Of a DNA stretch of 64,000 nt, positions 43,861-53,448 are shown in pieces (positions within the stretch are counted from its first letter, which is position 1; the number at the start of each line of letters is the position of its first letter). Origin of the DNA: an uncultured Fretibacterium sp. (GTDB taxonomy: Bacteria; Synergistota; Synergistia; Synergistales; Aminobacteriaceae); contig CAMHMH010000007.1 in assembly GCA_946186205.1 (NCBI GenBank), positions 1 through 64,000 on the forward strand, in the 5' to 3' direction. A program made the translations under genes and the position numbers. A model generated the notes under the pieces. The model was not told the origin of the DNA. It did no database searches and saw only the letters and a list, made by a program, of their open reading frames with translations.

Positions 43861-44715
43861 TCAGAATTTCAGAGTCTCACCTTCACGCGGAACATATACA
43901 CGGTCGCCGAGGCTTTGAGCTTTCACGAACTCTCTTACTTCATCGCTGCTTGTCATCGTGTGATTCACTGCGTCCATATGAACGGCGATAATTTTTGCTT
44001 CCGGCATCGCTTTATACATGCGGAGAATGTCATCTTTGCCCATTATGAGACTCCCTTCAATGCCATTCACCATAGCATAGCCCGTATTCATTACGATGAC
44101 TTCAGGCTTGTACATATTGAGCGCGACTTCAACAAACGGATGCCATGTAGTATCGCCGACAACGTAAAGAGTCTTCAGACCGTCAGACTGAAACACGAAT
44201 CCCATAGCGTCCCCGGCAAATTCAGCCATCGCAGGAACAGAATACAGCTCATCCGGCCCGTGCTGCCCTGATGTGCGTGATATTCGCATGTTCTTGAAGG
44301 GTGTATTTTTCCCGACAACCATGACATTTGTGAATCCCTGCTCGCGAATCGTGCGTGCGTCCCCGGCATTCTGTACGAAAAACGGAATATCTTTCGGGAG
44401 AATCTTTTGCGCGGATTCGTCCCAGTGGTCTAAATGCGTGTGAGTGAGAATTACCGCGTCAATACCCTTTATGACCTCTGAGGCAGGCTCGGCCATGTCG
44501 ATTAACGGTATGCGCTTGTCGGAATTTGGAGTCCCATCGAAACCCGGATATGCTCCCTTGTCAGCCAAAAACGGATCAACAAGAAAGACATTCCCGGCGT
44601 AAGTGATTCGTGCTGTTGCGTTGCGTACGTGCGTGTAGGTTATACCGTCAGCAAAAGAAATCCCCGAAATGAACAATGACAAAAACAAGGCCGCTAAAAT
44701 TTTTGTGACTCTCAT
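43861..44715 (-). CDS. Exported metallo-beta-lactamase-fold hydrolase (UlaG-like)
   Basis: About 284 residues from ATG 44715 (GAAGGAGG upstream) with signal peptide MRVTKILAALFLSLFISGISFA. The metal site HxHxDH is in LTHTHLDHWDE, with further ligands in VVGDTTWHP and AVHMDAVNHT. This is the UlaG/RomA-like branch of the fold. Export is unusual for that branch, which is mostly cytoplasmic. Substrate unknown. Flanked by two matching hairpins. Confidence 0.88.
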   Translation of the reverse strand: MRVTKILAALFLSLFISGISFADGITYTHVRNATARITYAGNVFLVDPFLADKGAYPGFDGTPNSDKRIPLIDMAEPASEVIKGIDAVILTHTHLDHWDESAQKILPKDIPFFVQNAGDARTIREQGFTNVMVVGKNTPFKNMRISRTSGQHGPDELYSVPAMAEFAGDAMGFVFQSDGLKTLYVVGDTTWHPFVEVALNMYKPEVIVMNTGYAMVNGIEGSLIMGKDDILRMYKAMPEAKIIAVHMDAVNHTMTSSDEVREFVKAQSLGDRVYVPREGETLKF

Positions 44716-44732
44716 GATTTTTCCTCCTTCTG

Positions 44733-44768
44733 TCAACAAAAAACGGAGAAGCAATTTCTCACTCCTCC
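44733..44768 (-). terminator. Terminator after nfnB
   Basis: On the minus strand GCGGAGGAGTGAGAAATTG...CTCCG then TTTTTT. It matches the hairpin at 43820-43858 in most positions, suggesting a copied element. Confidence 0.75.
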
Positions 44769-44800
44769 GCAAAATTCCAAGCTGTTATGTTTCCTGCTGA

Positions 44801-46291
44801 CTATTTACCTGCTAAGTATTCATTCATGCTCGCGGCGGCTCTTCTTCCTTCACCCATCGCAAGAATTACTGTCGCTGCTCCGAGTACTATATCACCGCCG
44901 GCCCATACACGCGGGATGCTCGTCTTCTGGTTCTCGTCAACGATGATATTTCCCCATTTCGTTGTGTTGAGTCCTTCTGTTGTCTGAGCCATTAACGGGT
45001 TCGAGTCATTGCCCAATGCGATAACAGCCGCGTCAATGTCGAGAACGTGTTCAGTTCCGGGGATTGCTACGGGCTTTCTTCTGCCGGATTCGTCAGGCTC
45101 GCCAAGCTCATACGTCAAAAGCTCAACGCCTACGAGTCTTCCTTTGTCATCGCCGATAAACTTTGTCGGGTTCTCTAAGAAGTGGAAATCGACTCCCTCT
45201 TCAAATGCGTGCGCTACTTCCTCGATCCTTGCGGGCATCTCTGCGCGTGTCCTTCTGTAGACGCAGTAGACCTTCTCAGCACCGAGTCTTAACGCCGTTC
45301 TTGCGCCGTCCATTGCCACGTTGCCGCCGCCGAATACAGCGACTCTCTTCGCGTCATACATGGGTGTGTCTGCATGTTCACGGTCATATGCCTTCATGAG
45401 GTTTGAGCGTGTGAGATACTCATTCGCGCTGAAAACTCCGATAAGGTTCTCGCCCTCAATGTGCATGAACTTGGGAAGCCCCGCGCCTGTTCCGATAAAT
45501 GCCGCGTCAAATCCCTGCTCCGTCAAAAGCTGGTCAAGTGTTGCAGTCCGTCCAACAAGGAAACTTGTCTTGAACTCAACGCCCATACGCTTGAGATTCT
45601 CAACTTCTTTTGCGACGAGTGCCTTCGGAAGCCTGAACTCAGGAATACCATAAACCATGACTCCGCCGGTCTTCTGGAACGCCTCAAACACCGTAACGCT
45701 GTGTCCTTCCCTGCGAATGTCAGCCGCAACCGTGAGTCCCGCAGGCCCTGAACCGATAACGGCGACTTTCTTCCCGGTCTCAGGCTTGGGAGTCGGGACG
45801 GTGATTTTGTCGTTCGCTCTCTCCCAGTCTGCTACGTAGCGTTCAAGACGGCCGATAGCAACAGCTTTCTCCGGGGACTTCAGCATTTTTCCGATTGTGC
45901 AGTGATCCTGGCACTGTTTCTCCTGAGGGCAGACTCTTCCGCAGATGGCCGGAAGCAAGTTTGTTGTCTTTATCGTGTCAATTGCTCCCTTGAAGTCTCC
46001 CTGCTGAATGTGCTTGATGAACTCAGGAATCGGAACTCCTACGGGGCAGCCTTTCTTGCACGGTGCTGTGGGGCACTGTATGCAGCGTTCAGCCTCGACT
46101 CGCGCCTGTGTCTCTGTGTAGCCTAACGCGACTTCCGACATGTTATGCGCGCGGACTCCCGGCTCCTGCGAGGGCATTTCCTGCTGAGGTATCGCAAACC
46201 TGTCTTTGTTCGTTAATGTTTTTCCCTCAAGACCCGCCCAGATTTTCGCGGCTTCTTCCTGTAACATTTCTGTTGTCTTGTGTTCGCTCAT
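44801..46291 (-). CDS. nfnB: NADH-dependent NADP-ferredoxin oxidoreductase large subunit (NfnB)
   Basis: 496 residues of the GltD-like family. N-terminal 4Fe-4S cysteines CIQCPTAPCKKGCPVGV and CGRVCPQEKQCQDHC, FAD site VIGSGPAGLTVAADIRREG, NAD(P) site VFGGGNVAMDGARTALRLGA, and the C-terminal FAD-closing WAGGDIVLGAATVILAMGEGR. Alone this could be a glutamate synthase small subunit, but the neighbour starting four bases upstream is the NfnA subunit, so NfnAB is the better call: electron-bifurcating transhydrogenase linking NADPH to NADH and ferredoxin. Confidence 0.92.
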   Translation of the reverse strand: MSEHKTTEMLQEEAAKIWAGLEGKTLTNKDRFAIPQQEMPSQEPGVRAHNMSEVALGYTETQARVEAERCIQCPTAPCKKGCPVGVPIPEFIKHIQQGDFKGAIDTIKTTNLLPAICGRVCPQEKQCQDHCTIGKMLKSPEKAVAIGRLERYVADWERANDKITVPTPKPETGKKVAVIGSGPAGLTVAADIRREGHSVTVFEAFQKTGGVMVYGIPEFRLPKALVAKEVENLKRMGVEFKTSFLVGRTATLDQLLTEQGFDAAFIGTGAGLPKFMHIEGENLIGVFSANEYLTRSNLMKAYDREHADTPMYDAKRVAVFGGGNVAMDGARTALRLGAEKVYCVYRRTRAEMPARIEEVAHAFEEGVDFHFLENPTKFIGDDKGRLVGVELLTYELGEPDESGRRKPVAIPGTEHVLDIDAAVIALGNDSNPLMAQTTEGLNTTKWGNIIVDENQKTSIPRVWAGGDIVLGAATVILAMGEGRRAAASMNEYLAGK

Positions 46292-46294
46292 CGT

Positions 46295-47170
46295 CTAAGC
46301 ACCCGCCTTTTTCCCGGCATCAAGGCCGATTCTGCATTTGTGGTCTGCTTCCTTCTCTTTGTCCTTGAAGGCTGTCATTCTCTGCATCATGTTGTCAAAG
46401 TCAACTTCATAGCCGTTAAATTCGGGGCCGTCAACGCAGACAAACTTTGTCTTTCCTCCGACACTAACGCGGCAGCATCCGCACATACCTGTACCATCAA
46501 TCATTATCGTGTTAAGTGATGTCGTTATAGGCACTCCGAAAGGCTTTGCGGCGGCGACGCAGAACTTCATCATGATGGCCGGGCCGATTGAAACAATCTC
46601 GCTTACTTTCTCTTTCTCGCAAATTTCCGTGAGAGGTGCTGTAACAACTGCTTTGCGACCATATGAGCCGTCATCCGTAACAACTATAAGCTCATCGCTG
46701 GCTGCTCTCATTTCGTCCTCAAAGAAGAGAAGATCTTTTGTCCTTGCGCCGATGATTGTTACTACCTTGTTGCCGATTTTGTGATTTGCTTCAACAATAG
46801 GGTGAAGAGGTGCTATACCGATTCCGCCGCCTACGCAGAGGACTATGCCGTCTTTTTTCTCGATGTGCGTGGGCTTTCCGAGAGGCCCGACAAGAACGGG
46901 TACATTGTCGCCGACGTTGAATGTCTCTGAGAATCTGCGAGTCGTTGCTCCGACTGTCTGGAATACGATTGCGATCCAGCCTTCCTCGGCGTTTGCGTCC
47001 GCGATGGTTAAGGGTATGCGTTCGCCGTAATCCTCATCAAGCTGGAAGATGATGAACTGCCCGGCTTTTCTGTTGCGGGCGATTTCGGGTGCTTCAACCT
47101 TGAAATAATAAACGCTCTGATCTCTTTCCTTGTCATAAGAGAGCTGGCGTTTCTCAAGAATCTTATGCAA
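46295..47170 (-). CDS. nfnA: NfnAB small subunit (ferredoxin-NADP reductase alpha)
   Basis: 291 residues: FAD-binding barrel (GERIPLTIADAN), NAD(P) domain (LCVGGGIGIAPLHPIVEA, IIGARTKDLLFFEDEM) and a C-terminal 2Fe-2S site with cysteines in GTGMCGCCRVSVGGKTKFVCVDG. TTG start at 47170 with a GAGGGGG site eight bases upstream. It forms the complex with the product of the next gene. In fermenters this balances NADPH, NADH and reduced ferredoxin, in keeping with the hydrogenase-like protein nearby. Confidence 0.93.
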   Translation of the reverse strand: MHKILEKRQLSYDKERDQSVYYFKVEAPEIARNRKAGQFIIFQLDEDYGERIPLTIADANAEEGWIAIVFQTVGATTRRFSETFNVGDNVPVLVGPLGKPTHIEKKDGIVLCVGGGIGIAPLHPIVEANHKIGNKVVTIIGARTKDLLFFEDEMRAASDELIVVTDDGSYGRKAVVTAPLTEICEKEKVSEIVSIGPAIMMKFCVAAAKPFGVPITTSLNTIMIDGTGMCGCCRVSVGGKTKFVCVDGPEFNGYEVDFDNMMQRMTAFKDKEKEADHKCRIGLDAGKKAGA

Positions 47171-47286
47171 AAATTTTTCCCCCTCATATAAAGATTATTG
47201 TTAGGAAAATGGATAATTAACCCGCAAATAATATGACAAAATTCACGATTGCACAAGCACATTAAAGCATTCAGTTTCACGTCATC

Positions 47287-47313
47287 GACTCAATTCTTAA
47301 TGACTCAATTCTT
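47287..47313 (+). repeat. Short direct repeat (GACTCAATTCTT x2)
   Basis: The 12-base sequence occurs at 47287-47298 and 47302-47313 in the intergenic region upstream of the giant surface-protein gene. Confidence 0.7.
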
Positions 47314-47407
47314 CATTGTCGTCTGAAAATTTGAGTACCCTGCGCGTCATTGAGTGTTTGATTTTCGGGCATCGATTCAGGATTAAGAGTCCCGGAATCG
47401 AATCGTC

Positions 47408-47509
47408 GAATCGGTCTTGAGTGACTTAGAACAAAATCGGCGAATCGGTTTCGAGTGACTTAGAACAAAATCGGCGAATCGGTTTCGCAAGACTCAGAAT
47501 CGAATCGAT
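47408..47509 (+). repeat. 34-bp tandem repeat, three copies
   Basis: Units start at 47408, 47442 and 47476 (GAATCGGTYTYGAGTGACTT then AGAACAAAATCGGC); copies one and two differ at two positions and copy three diverges in its second half. They lie in the 428-bp intergenic gap between nfnA and the giant surface-protein gene. The GAATCG core also recurs just before the array. They could be binding sites for a regulator, or the inside of a small mobile element. Confidence 0.85.
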
Positions 47510-47598
47510 GACGCATTTATGAAATCTTAAAAATTTATTGATTTATGCTAAGATTTGCTTTCCTGAAAATTTCCACACAATTCGGAGGTATCAATCTC

Positions 47599-50500
47599 AT
47601 AAAAACAGTAAAAGGTGTAATTGCCTCAATGCTTTTGGTTCTGCTGATTGCCGGGTCAGCACACGCCGTGAGCATAAAGGGGCAGGACATCAGCACGATA
47701 CCCGACATACTCAGACATGCGCGGGGACTCACGGGCAAGAACGTACAGCTTGAGCTGAGGAAGGACTCACTTCTTCGGATTCATGATGACGGACTGCTTA
47801 ATTTGCGCTACAACATCGGAAACGGCGACAAGGATTCATCGCTCGGCAAGATAAAGGACTACACCTATAGGACAGGTGTTAATACAGTACGACAATTTAA
47901 TACTTTACGTTTCACTCAAACTAATATGCTGGATAATGGGATTTCAGCGATATTGACGGAGACAAAATTCGGCGGCAATAAAGTTTTAATCACCGCATCG
48001 AGACTTCTAGCTTCATTAATATCTGATAGTTATTTTGCCGTGGCTCCCCGCTCTGTAGACCTAAAATACGTTACTAATTGGTTCTATGACATATATTTTG
48101 TCGATGTAAGCAAAAACGATGACGGCAAGATTTCACAGTCCCGGTTCGGTACGTGGCGTTATCCTAATCAAACTGATGGCAAAAATTCAGGCTACCTCAA
48201 GGACATTGATACAGGAATTTTCGTTGACGGCTTTGACGGTGAGCTTGTTGTCGCCGCTACAATGACAGTCACGAATGACAACATAAAATCTGCTGTCGAC
48301 TACAGAACCAAGACTGTTGGCGCAAGGTTCGATTTCTGGGCGTTGTTCGCTGATGAATCCGGCAATGTCCAGTACAAGAAGCTCGACAGCCTCACTCAGA
48401 CGAAAAGCGGCTTTGTTGCACCCGGCCTTAACGGAATGATAAACGCTCTCGATGTCGAATGGTCAGCAAGAAATCCTATAAACACGGCAGCTTCTCCTTA
48501 CATGGTAATCAAGACAGCAGCGGGCGACTTCAACAATGACGGCTTCGCGAATGAAGTTGCTGTGATTGCGGCCGACATGAACGGAATCTATATGTGGATG
48601 TATCAGCTCGAGTACAAAAACAGCGCGTTCACTATCAGAACCATGAAGGACAAGACAACTATTTTCAGCTACCGTTACCCTCAGCTACCGTTACCCCGAT
48701 TACTTCAGCAAGTGGAGCTATAACGGCTGGAACAGAACGCCCGGTGCTGACATTCTCGCCGGGGATTTTGACGGCGACGGAAAGACGGACATCGCGGTAA
48801 TCTTCCAGGGGGATTTTCCTTCAGGCGAGCGCAACGCAATGTTGTTCGGCGGAACGGTCAAGACACTTCACACAAATCTCTACAAATGGGACAACAATAC
48901 AGGAGACCTCAAAGCAACGCCGTATGAAGTCAACGACTATGAAAACCGTCTCGAAAGACCCTTCACACAGAAGAGGATAGGTTATTCTGGCATGTATCAT
49001 AATCACTACTACTATGACGTAAGAGGCTACACGAGGGAGCTTAACATGTCGTGGGGAGGCTTCAAGGCGACAGTGCTTGACATTGACGGGGACGGAAAAG
49101 ACGAGATAGCCTTAGCTGGTTACAGGTCGCGTATGTACTACCATGTCAAAGATACTGATCAAAAAGACGTTAAAGGCGGAGCTGACAGGCACGCGGAGTA
49201 CAGAGTCAGGCCGTATCTCTCGCTGGTGAGAATGGACTCTGACGGCAGGCTGAAGAGTTCAAGAATATACGAGGGCGATCCCATAATCGACAAGCGTTAC
49301 ACGAGCTATAACGGCTGGGACGAGAACAACACGGACAACTGGAATGCGTTTCAGCTTCAGGAATGCGCCCTTGCTCCCGTAGACACAAACGCGGAATTAT
49401 ACCCCATCGCTGACCGTGAAATTGCCATAGCTGCCGGGGCTTTCTACGGTCAGACCGGGCTTGCGAAGGAACGTGATGACCTTGCGCTGCGTCTTTACGG
49501 CGGAAAAATGATACTCTTCAAGAGCAGCGGTTCAACTTTGAGCAGCGCGCAGACTCTCACGGCGGACGGAACATCGGCGCTTGTCGCGGGTGATTTTGCC
49601 TCAGAGGGTATAGAGCTGGGCCGCCCGGTATTTATCACACAGCCGAGGGACAAAACGTATATGGCGGTCATTCAGGCTCCCCCGTTCCATGTTGATACTG
49701 TTTCAGCGGACGGAAAAACCGTAACTGCAAATCCCGTGAATTTCTCATACGTAAGCGGGGCTAAAGTGTCATACGGAAAAAAATCATCAAATTCACAGGT
49801 TCAGACGACAAAATTCGACATGCACAGCTCAATCGAGACAATTTTTGCTATGGACTCTGACATGACACGAAATGTTATCGGAGGAGCAAAGACAGCAGCG
49901 AACGTTTACGGCGCTGTGAAAAACATCGTCAGCATAATTCCGGGCACATCAAACTTTGAGTCATTGGTCAAGAAGGCGAAATCTGTTGACGGCGCAGCAA
50001 GCTCTGTGTTCAAATTCCTCGACAATATCACCGACAAGGTAGAGACTATCAACGTCGGAGATCACCGCAAGAGATCAGGACATTCTCGGCTATGTTGAAG
50101 CCAGCCAATATATATGGCGTTACCCGATTGTAACGAAGCCCGCCCCTAAGTTAGGGACAATGAGCGATGACGCAAAGTATCTCACGAAACAGGATTTCGT
50201 TACGTTTACGATCTACGGCAAGACGACTCCTACAACGGGCGTGTCAGCGTCAGATTACCAGCCCAGGCACGAGAACGGGAATCTATTCTCATATCCTGCT
50301 GCTGTCGCCAACATTGACGGTTACAGCCACATTCAGAAAGAGCTGACTCGGAAAGAAAACATACAGTTTGGCGCGAGTAATGCGGGTACTGTGATGTTCA
50401 CACAAGTAAAGGCTAACGAGACGACCGAGTCAAAGAAAGTTCAGACGGGTTATATTACGACGGCTCTTTCACTTGTTGACAGCATATTCGGAACAAACCT

Positions 50501-52238
50501 CGCGAAAATTCCTGAAGGCGGTACAGGCCCGACATACACTCGCAAAGAAAGCTCAAGCGAGCAAATCAGCTGGGAGCTTCCGAGGGCGGCATCATCACTT
50601 CTTGACAGAGGCTATACGACTGAGTACCAAGCGTTTGTAGCTGAAGACGGCGCAGTAACATGCGGGTTTGCCGTGAAGGAGTTCAGCAATTATAACAACC
50701 TGTTCAACTCCGCCAGCCTCTACAGGACTCTTCCTGACCCTGCATTCCCTCTCCCCTACAAGTTCAAGAACTCTGACTCAAGCACACAGCTTCCGAAATT
50801 CACCGCTAACCCAAGCCGGGGCGAGGCGATGGAGATTCGCGGCGCAAGGTTCTACGCGATTGACTTCAACAGGTACACTTCATCACGTCTTCTCAAAGGC
50901 GCAAGGTACAGAGTCGAGATACCCATCTACAACGCGAGCTTCACTGCTGCCAATAACGTAAAAGTCAGTCTCTACTGGGTAAAGGACAGGACAGCGGAGT
51001 CATTGAGTCAAAAGCAGCTTATCGGGACTCAGAATTTGGGCAATATTCCGGGCTGGTCAAATCTCGGCAACAATAAGACGTGGGCAAAATTTGAGTTTAT
51101 TCCGAACATGGTCGAGAACACAAATAATCAGCATTATCAGCTTTACGCGCTCATTGACCCTGACGGAGCATTAACGGAAGTCCACGAGAACAGAGACTTG
51201 GCGAAAGACTCCGGCGGAAACAATGAAGGCTACATTGAGTTTTCAGTCGAGACAGTAGAATCAGCGAAGGCTACAGCGTCATTCTATGCGGGAGAGTTCA
51301 GAGCGAGCCTCAGCTATGAAGATATTGTATTCCCGGAGATGACATACAGCGGATATACTTCATGGGGCGATTTCTACAACGCGAAAATAGCAGGCACACA
51401 AGGCCCTGTCGAACTGGAAGTAACAATCACCAACAAGATGGACTTAACGATTCCGAGAGTCGAGATACTAGCGATATATTTCGACGATGATCTCTGGAAC
51501 ACGCAGCACGAGATAGGCTGCGCGCATTTCGCCAGAAACATAACGCTGTTCCCGTATGAGACATACAGCTACACATTCACGATAGCCGATGATGTAGCGA
51601 ATGAGCTTCGCAAGGTAGGATTAACCAACACGGCTTGCAGCTATACTCCGCGCTCGCTTTTTGAGATTCTCAGCATAAATGAATCGGAAGCTGCTTTATC
51701 GGGTGATGCTGATCCTCAGTTTGAGATCTTCAGCGGGGACATAAGCGCAGATGTTGAAGTTGAAGAGGAGACCGACACCACGAGCTACTATGACTCAGTA
51801 ATCACTCAGACATACGAGATGTCGAATGATGTCGCTGTTTACTGGCGTGTTGAAAGTATAGCCGACGTTATCACAGACACGAGCGCAGACTTGTACGTCA
51901 AAGACTCAGCAGCATCGCCCGCAACGCCTGAAGAGTTTTCGCTTGTATGGGATCCTTCTGACGCAGAGACAAACATGACAAGCACAGCAGCGTTAACCAT
52001 AAGCACGATACCCGGAGTAACGAGAGCGGGACAATATGCTTTCAGGATTCAGATTTCGGAGGACGGCGAGACGTGGAAGGACAAAGAAGCGTTAACGTTC
52101 GGAGATGTTTCGGGCAGTTCATCATCAGTCAGCAATTTCGGCACAAGCTCTTCAAGCGGCGGATGTGATTCGGGGCTTAATGTGTTAGGACTCGGATTGA
52201 TTGCGGCTGCGTTAATGATGAGGAAGAAAAATTTTTAG
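47599..52238 (+). pseudogene. Giant surface protein with Synerg-CTERM tail, broken in two places
   Basis: A single protein of about 1,545 residues spans three frames. Part one (47599-48696): signal peptide KTVKGVIASMLLVLLIAGSAHA and FG-GAP-type repeats (AAGDFNNDGFANEVAVIAAD). Part two (to about 50057): further repeats (LAGDFDGDGKTDIAVIF, VLDIDGDGKDEIALAGY). Part three: two CARDB-like beta-sandwich regions (YRVEIPIYNASFTAANNVKVSLYWV) and a tail SSSGGCDSGLNVLGLGLIAA then RKK, the Synergistota sorting signal. Frame change one is exactly at a 16-bp tandem duplication; change two is an extra G near 50057. The expected start is ATA at 47599, nine bases after GGAGGT; an upstream ATG at 47545 would add 18 residues. 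Confidence 0.8.
48665..48696 (+). repeat. Perfect 16-bp tandem duplication causing a frameshift
   Basis: TCAGCTACCGTTACCC occurs twice in a row (48665-48680, 48681-48696). Removing one copy restores a continuous frame (IFSYRYPDYFSKWSYNGWN). Sixteen is not a multiple of three, so the duplication switches the gene off; loss of one copy by slippage would switch it back on. Confidence 0.95.
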
Positions 52239-52257
52239 GGAACAATAACAGACAAAA

Positions 52258-52291
52258 TACCCTCCGTGAAATTTGCGGGGGGATTTTTTTT
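52258..52291 (+). terminator. Terminator after the giant surface-protein gene
   Basis: CCCTCCG (52260-52266) pairs with CGGGGGG (52276-52282, one G-T pair), followed by eight T residues. Confidence 0.85.
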
Positions 52292-52346
52292 GCCGTGATT
52301 AAACAGTGATAGACTGTAACAAGTTTCAAGAAAGGACGTGAAATTG

Positions 52347-53405
52347 ATGGCCAATGAGAGAATAGAATGGATTGATTTTTCACGGGGCTTAGTCATAATT
52401 CTGATGGTTTGGGGACATGTTATGCCGCTGGGTCTCACGGGACAAATTTTAACCGTATTCCACATGCCTTTTTTCTTTGTCATGGCGGGCTATGTACTGA
52501 ACGCGGAAAAATGGTCAGATAATTTGCGGGACTTTGCGAAAAAGACGGCCAAGAGATTATTGCTTCCATATTTTTTGACTGAGCTTATCTGGTATCCTGT
52601 TTGGTTTGTCTTCTCACATCGCTTAGGGTTCATGACTCGTTTATGGAGTCTTTCGGAAGCTGATCCCCTCAAAGCGTTCATTACTATTTTTCTTGGAGCA
52701 GTCAACAATAATTATGACACGGCTCTTGAAGCTCCTTTGCTGATTGGGCCTATGTGGTTTTTCCCGTGCCTTTTCTTTGCTGAAATAGTTTTCCTCATTC
52801 TGTACAAAACTTTCGGAAGTGATTTCGTGAAATTCTCAGCGTCTTTGCTAATCACATCAGCGTTGGGCTTTGCGCTGGGGAAATATTATCCTTTGCCGAT
52901 GAGTTTCGATATATCTTTGACCGTTCAGGTTTTTATTTTTGCGGGCGTTTCAATGAGGAAGCATAAACTTGCAGAAAGGGAGAAGCTGTTTGTTCCTGCC
53001 TGCGTAATCTCGCTGCTTCTTGTGTTAATTTCGCTCAAGTTTAATCAGCCTGTCGATATGAGCTTCAGAATGTACTATAACCCCGTCTTGTTTTATACCG
53101 GCGGTATTGCAGGAACGATTCTAATAATGAAATTTTCCATGATATGCACGAAGTACAGCCAAGCAAGAATCATCAGCCTCATAAAATACTGCGGACTTCA
53201 AAGCGTTATTGTTGTAGCTGTTCATATTCCGGTTGTGATGATCATCTACGATTTCATTGCGGCGTTCACTCCCTACAAAACGCAGGCACTTCTTCAATCA
53301 AACTTCCTCGTTGCTTTTTTCACGGCCGGGATTGCGATTGCGATTCCTTTGCTCGCTGCTAAATATTTAGGAAGGAAGCCAATCATCAAATATTTTTGCC
53401 AGTAA
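52347..53405 (+). CDS. Acyltransferase 3 / fucose 4-O-acetylase-like membrane protein
   Basis: About 352 residues with the family start ERIEWIDFSRGLVIILMVWGH (catalytic-type His) and FHMPFFFVMAGYVL, then eight to ten membrane helices. It probably acetylates a surface sugar. ATG 52347 is ten bases after AAAGGA; a GTG at 52338 is too close to that site. It differs from the acyltransferase at 35322 in sequence group and has no repeat tract. It lies alone between terminators. Confidence 0.88.
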   Translation: MANERIEWIDFSRGLVIILMVWGHVMPLGLTGQILTVFHMPFFFVMAGYVLNAEKWSDNLRDFAKKTAKRLLLPYFLTELIWYPVWFVFSHRLGFMTRLWSLSEADPLKAFITIFLGAVNNNYDTALEAPLLIGPMWFFPCLFFAEIVFLILYKTFGSDFVKFSASLLITSALGFALGKYYPLPMSFDISLTVQVFIFAGVSMRKHKLAEREKLFVPACVISLLLVLISLKFNQPVDMSFRMYYNPVLFYTGGIAGTILIMKFSMICTKYSQARIISLIKYCGLQSVIVVAVHIPVVMIIYDFIAAFTPYKTQALLQSNFLVAFFTAGIAIAIPLLAAKYLGRKPIIKYFCQ

Positions 53406-53406
53406 A

Positions 53407-53440
53407 AAAAATACCCTCCACGCAAAAACGGGGGGCATTT
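53407..53440 (-). terminator. Terminator after the flavoprotein gene
   Basis: On the minus strand CCCCCCG...(C)GTGGAGGG then TATTTTTTTT; stem includes G-T pairs. The eight A residues at 53404-53411 supply the T-run. Confidence 0.75.
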
Positions 53441-53448
53441 CGTTACCG

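Larger units (their letters stand above)
47279..47514. repeat. Possible small inverted-repeat element around the tandem repeats
   Basis: ACGTCATCGACTCAATTCT at the left and the reverse complement of the right end, GCGTCATCGATTCGATTCT, agree at about 16 of 19 positions. The pair brackets the 34-bp repeats and encloses no gene. It could be a MITE-like remnant or a chance pairing of the repeated motifs; I see no target-site duplication. Confidence 0.35.

Noticed and set aside
47408-47509. 34-bp repeats considered as a CRISPR array
   Set aside because: The units are directly adjacent with no unique spacers between them, and no cas genes are nearby; the Cas4-like nuclease is 20 kb away in a pilus operon.
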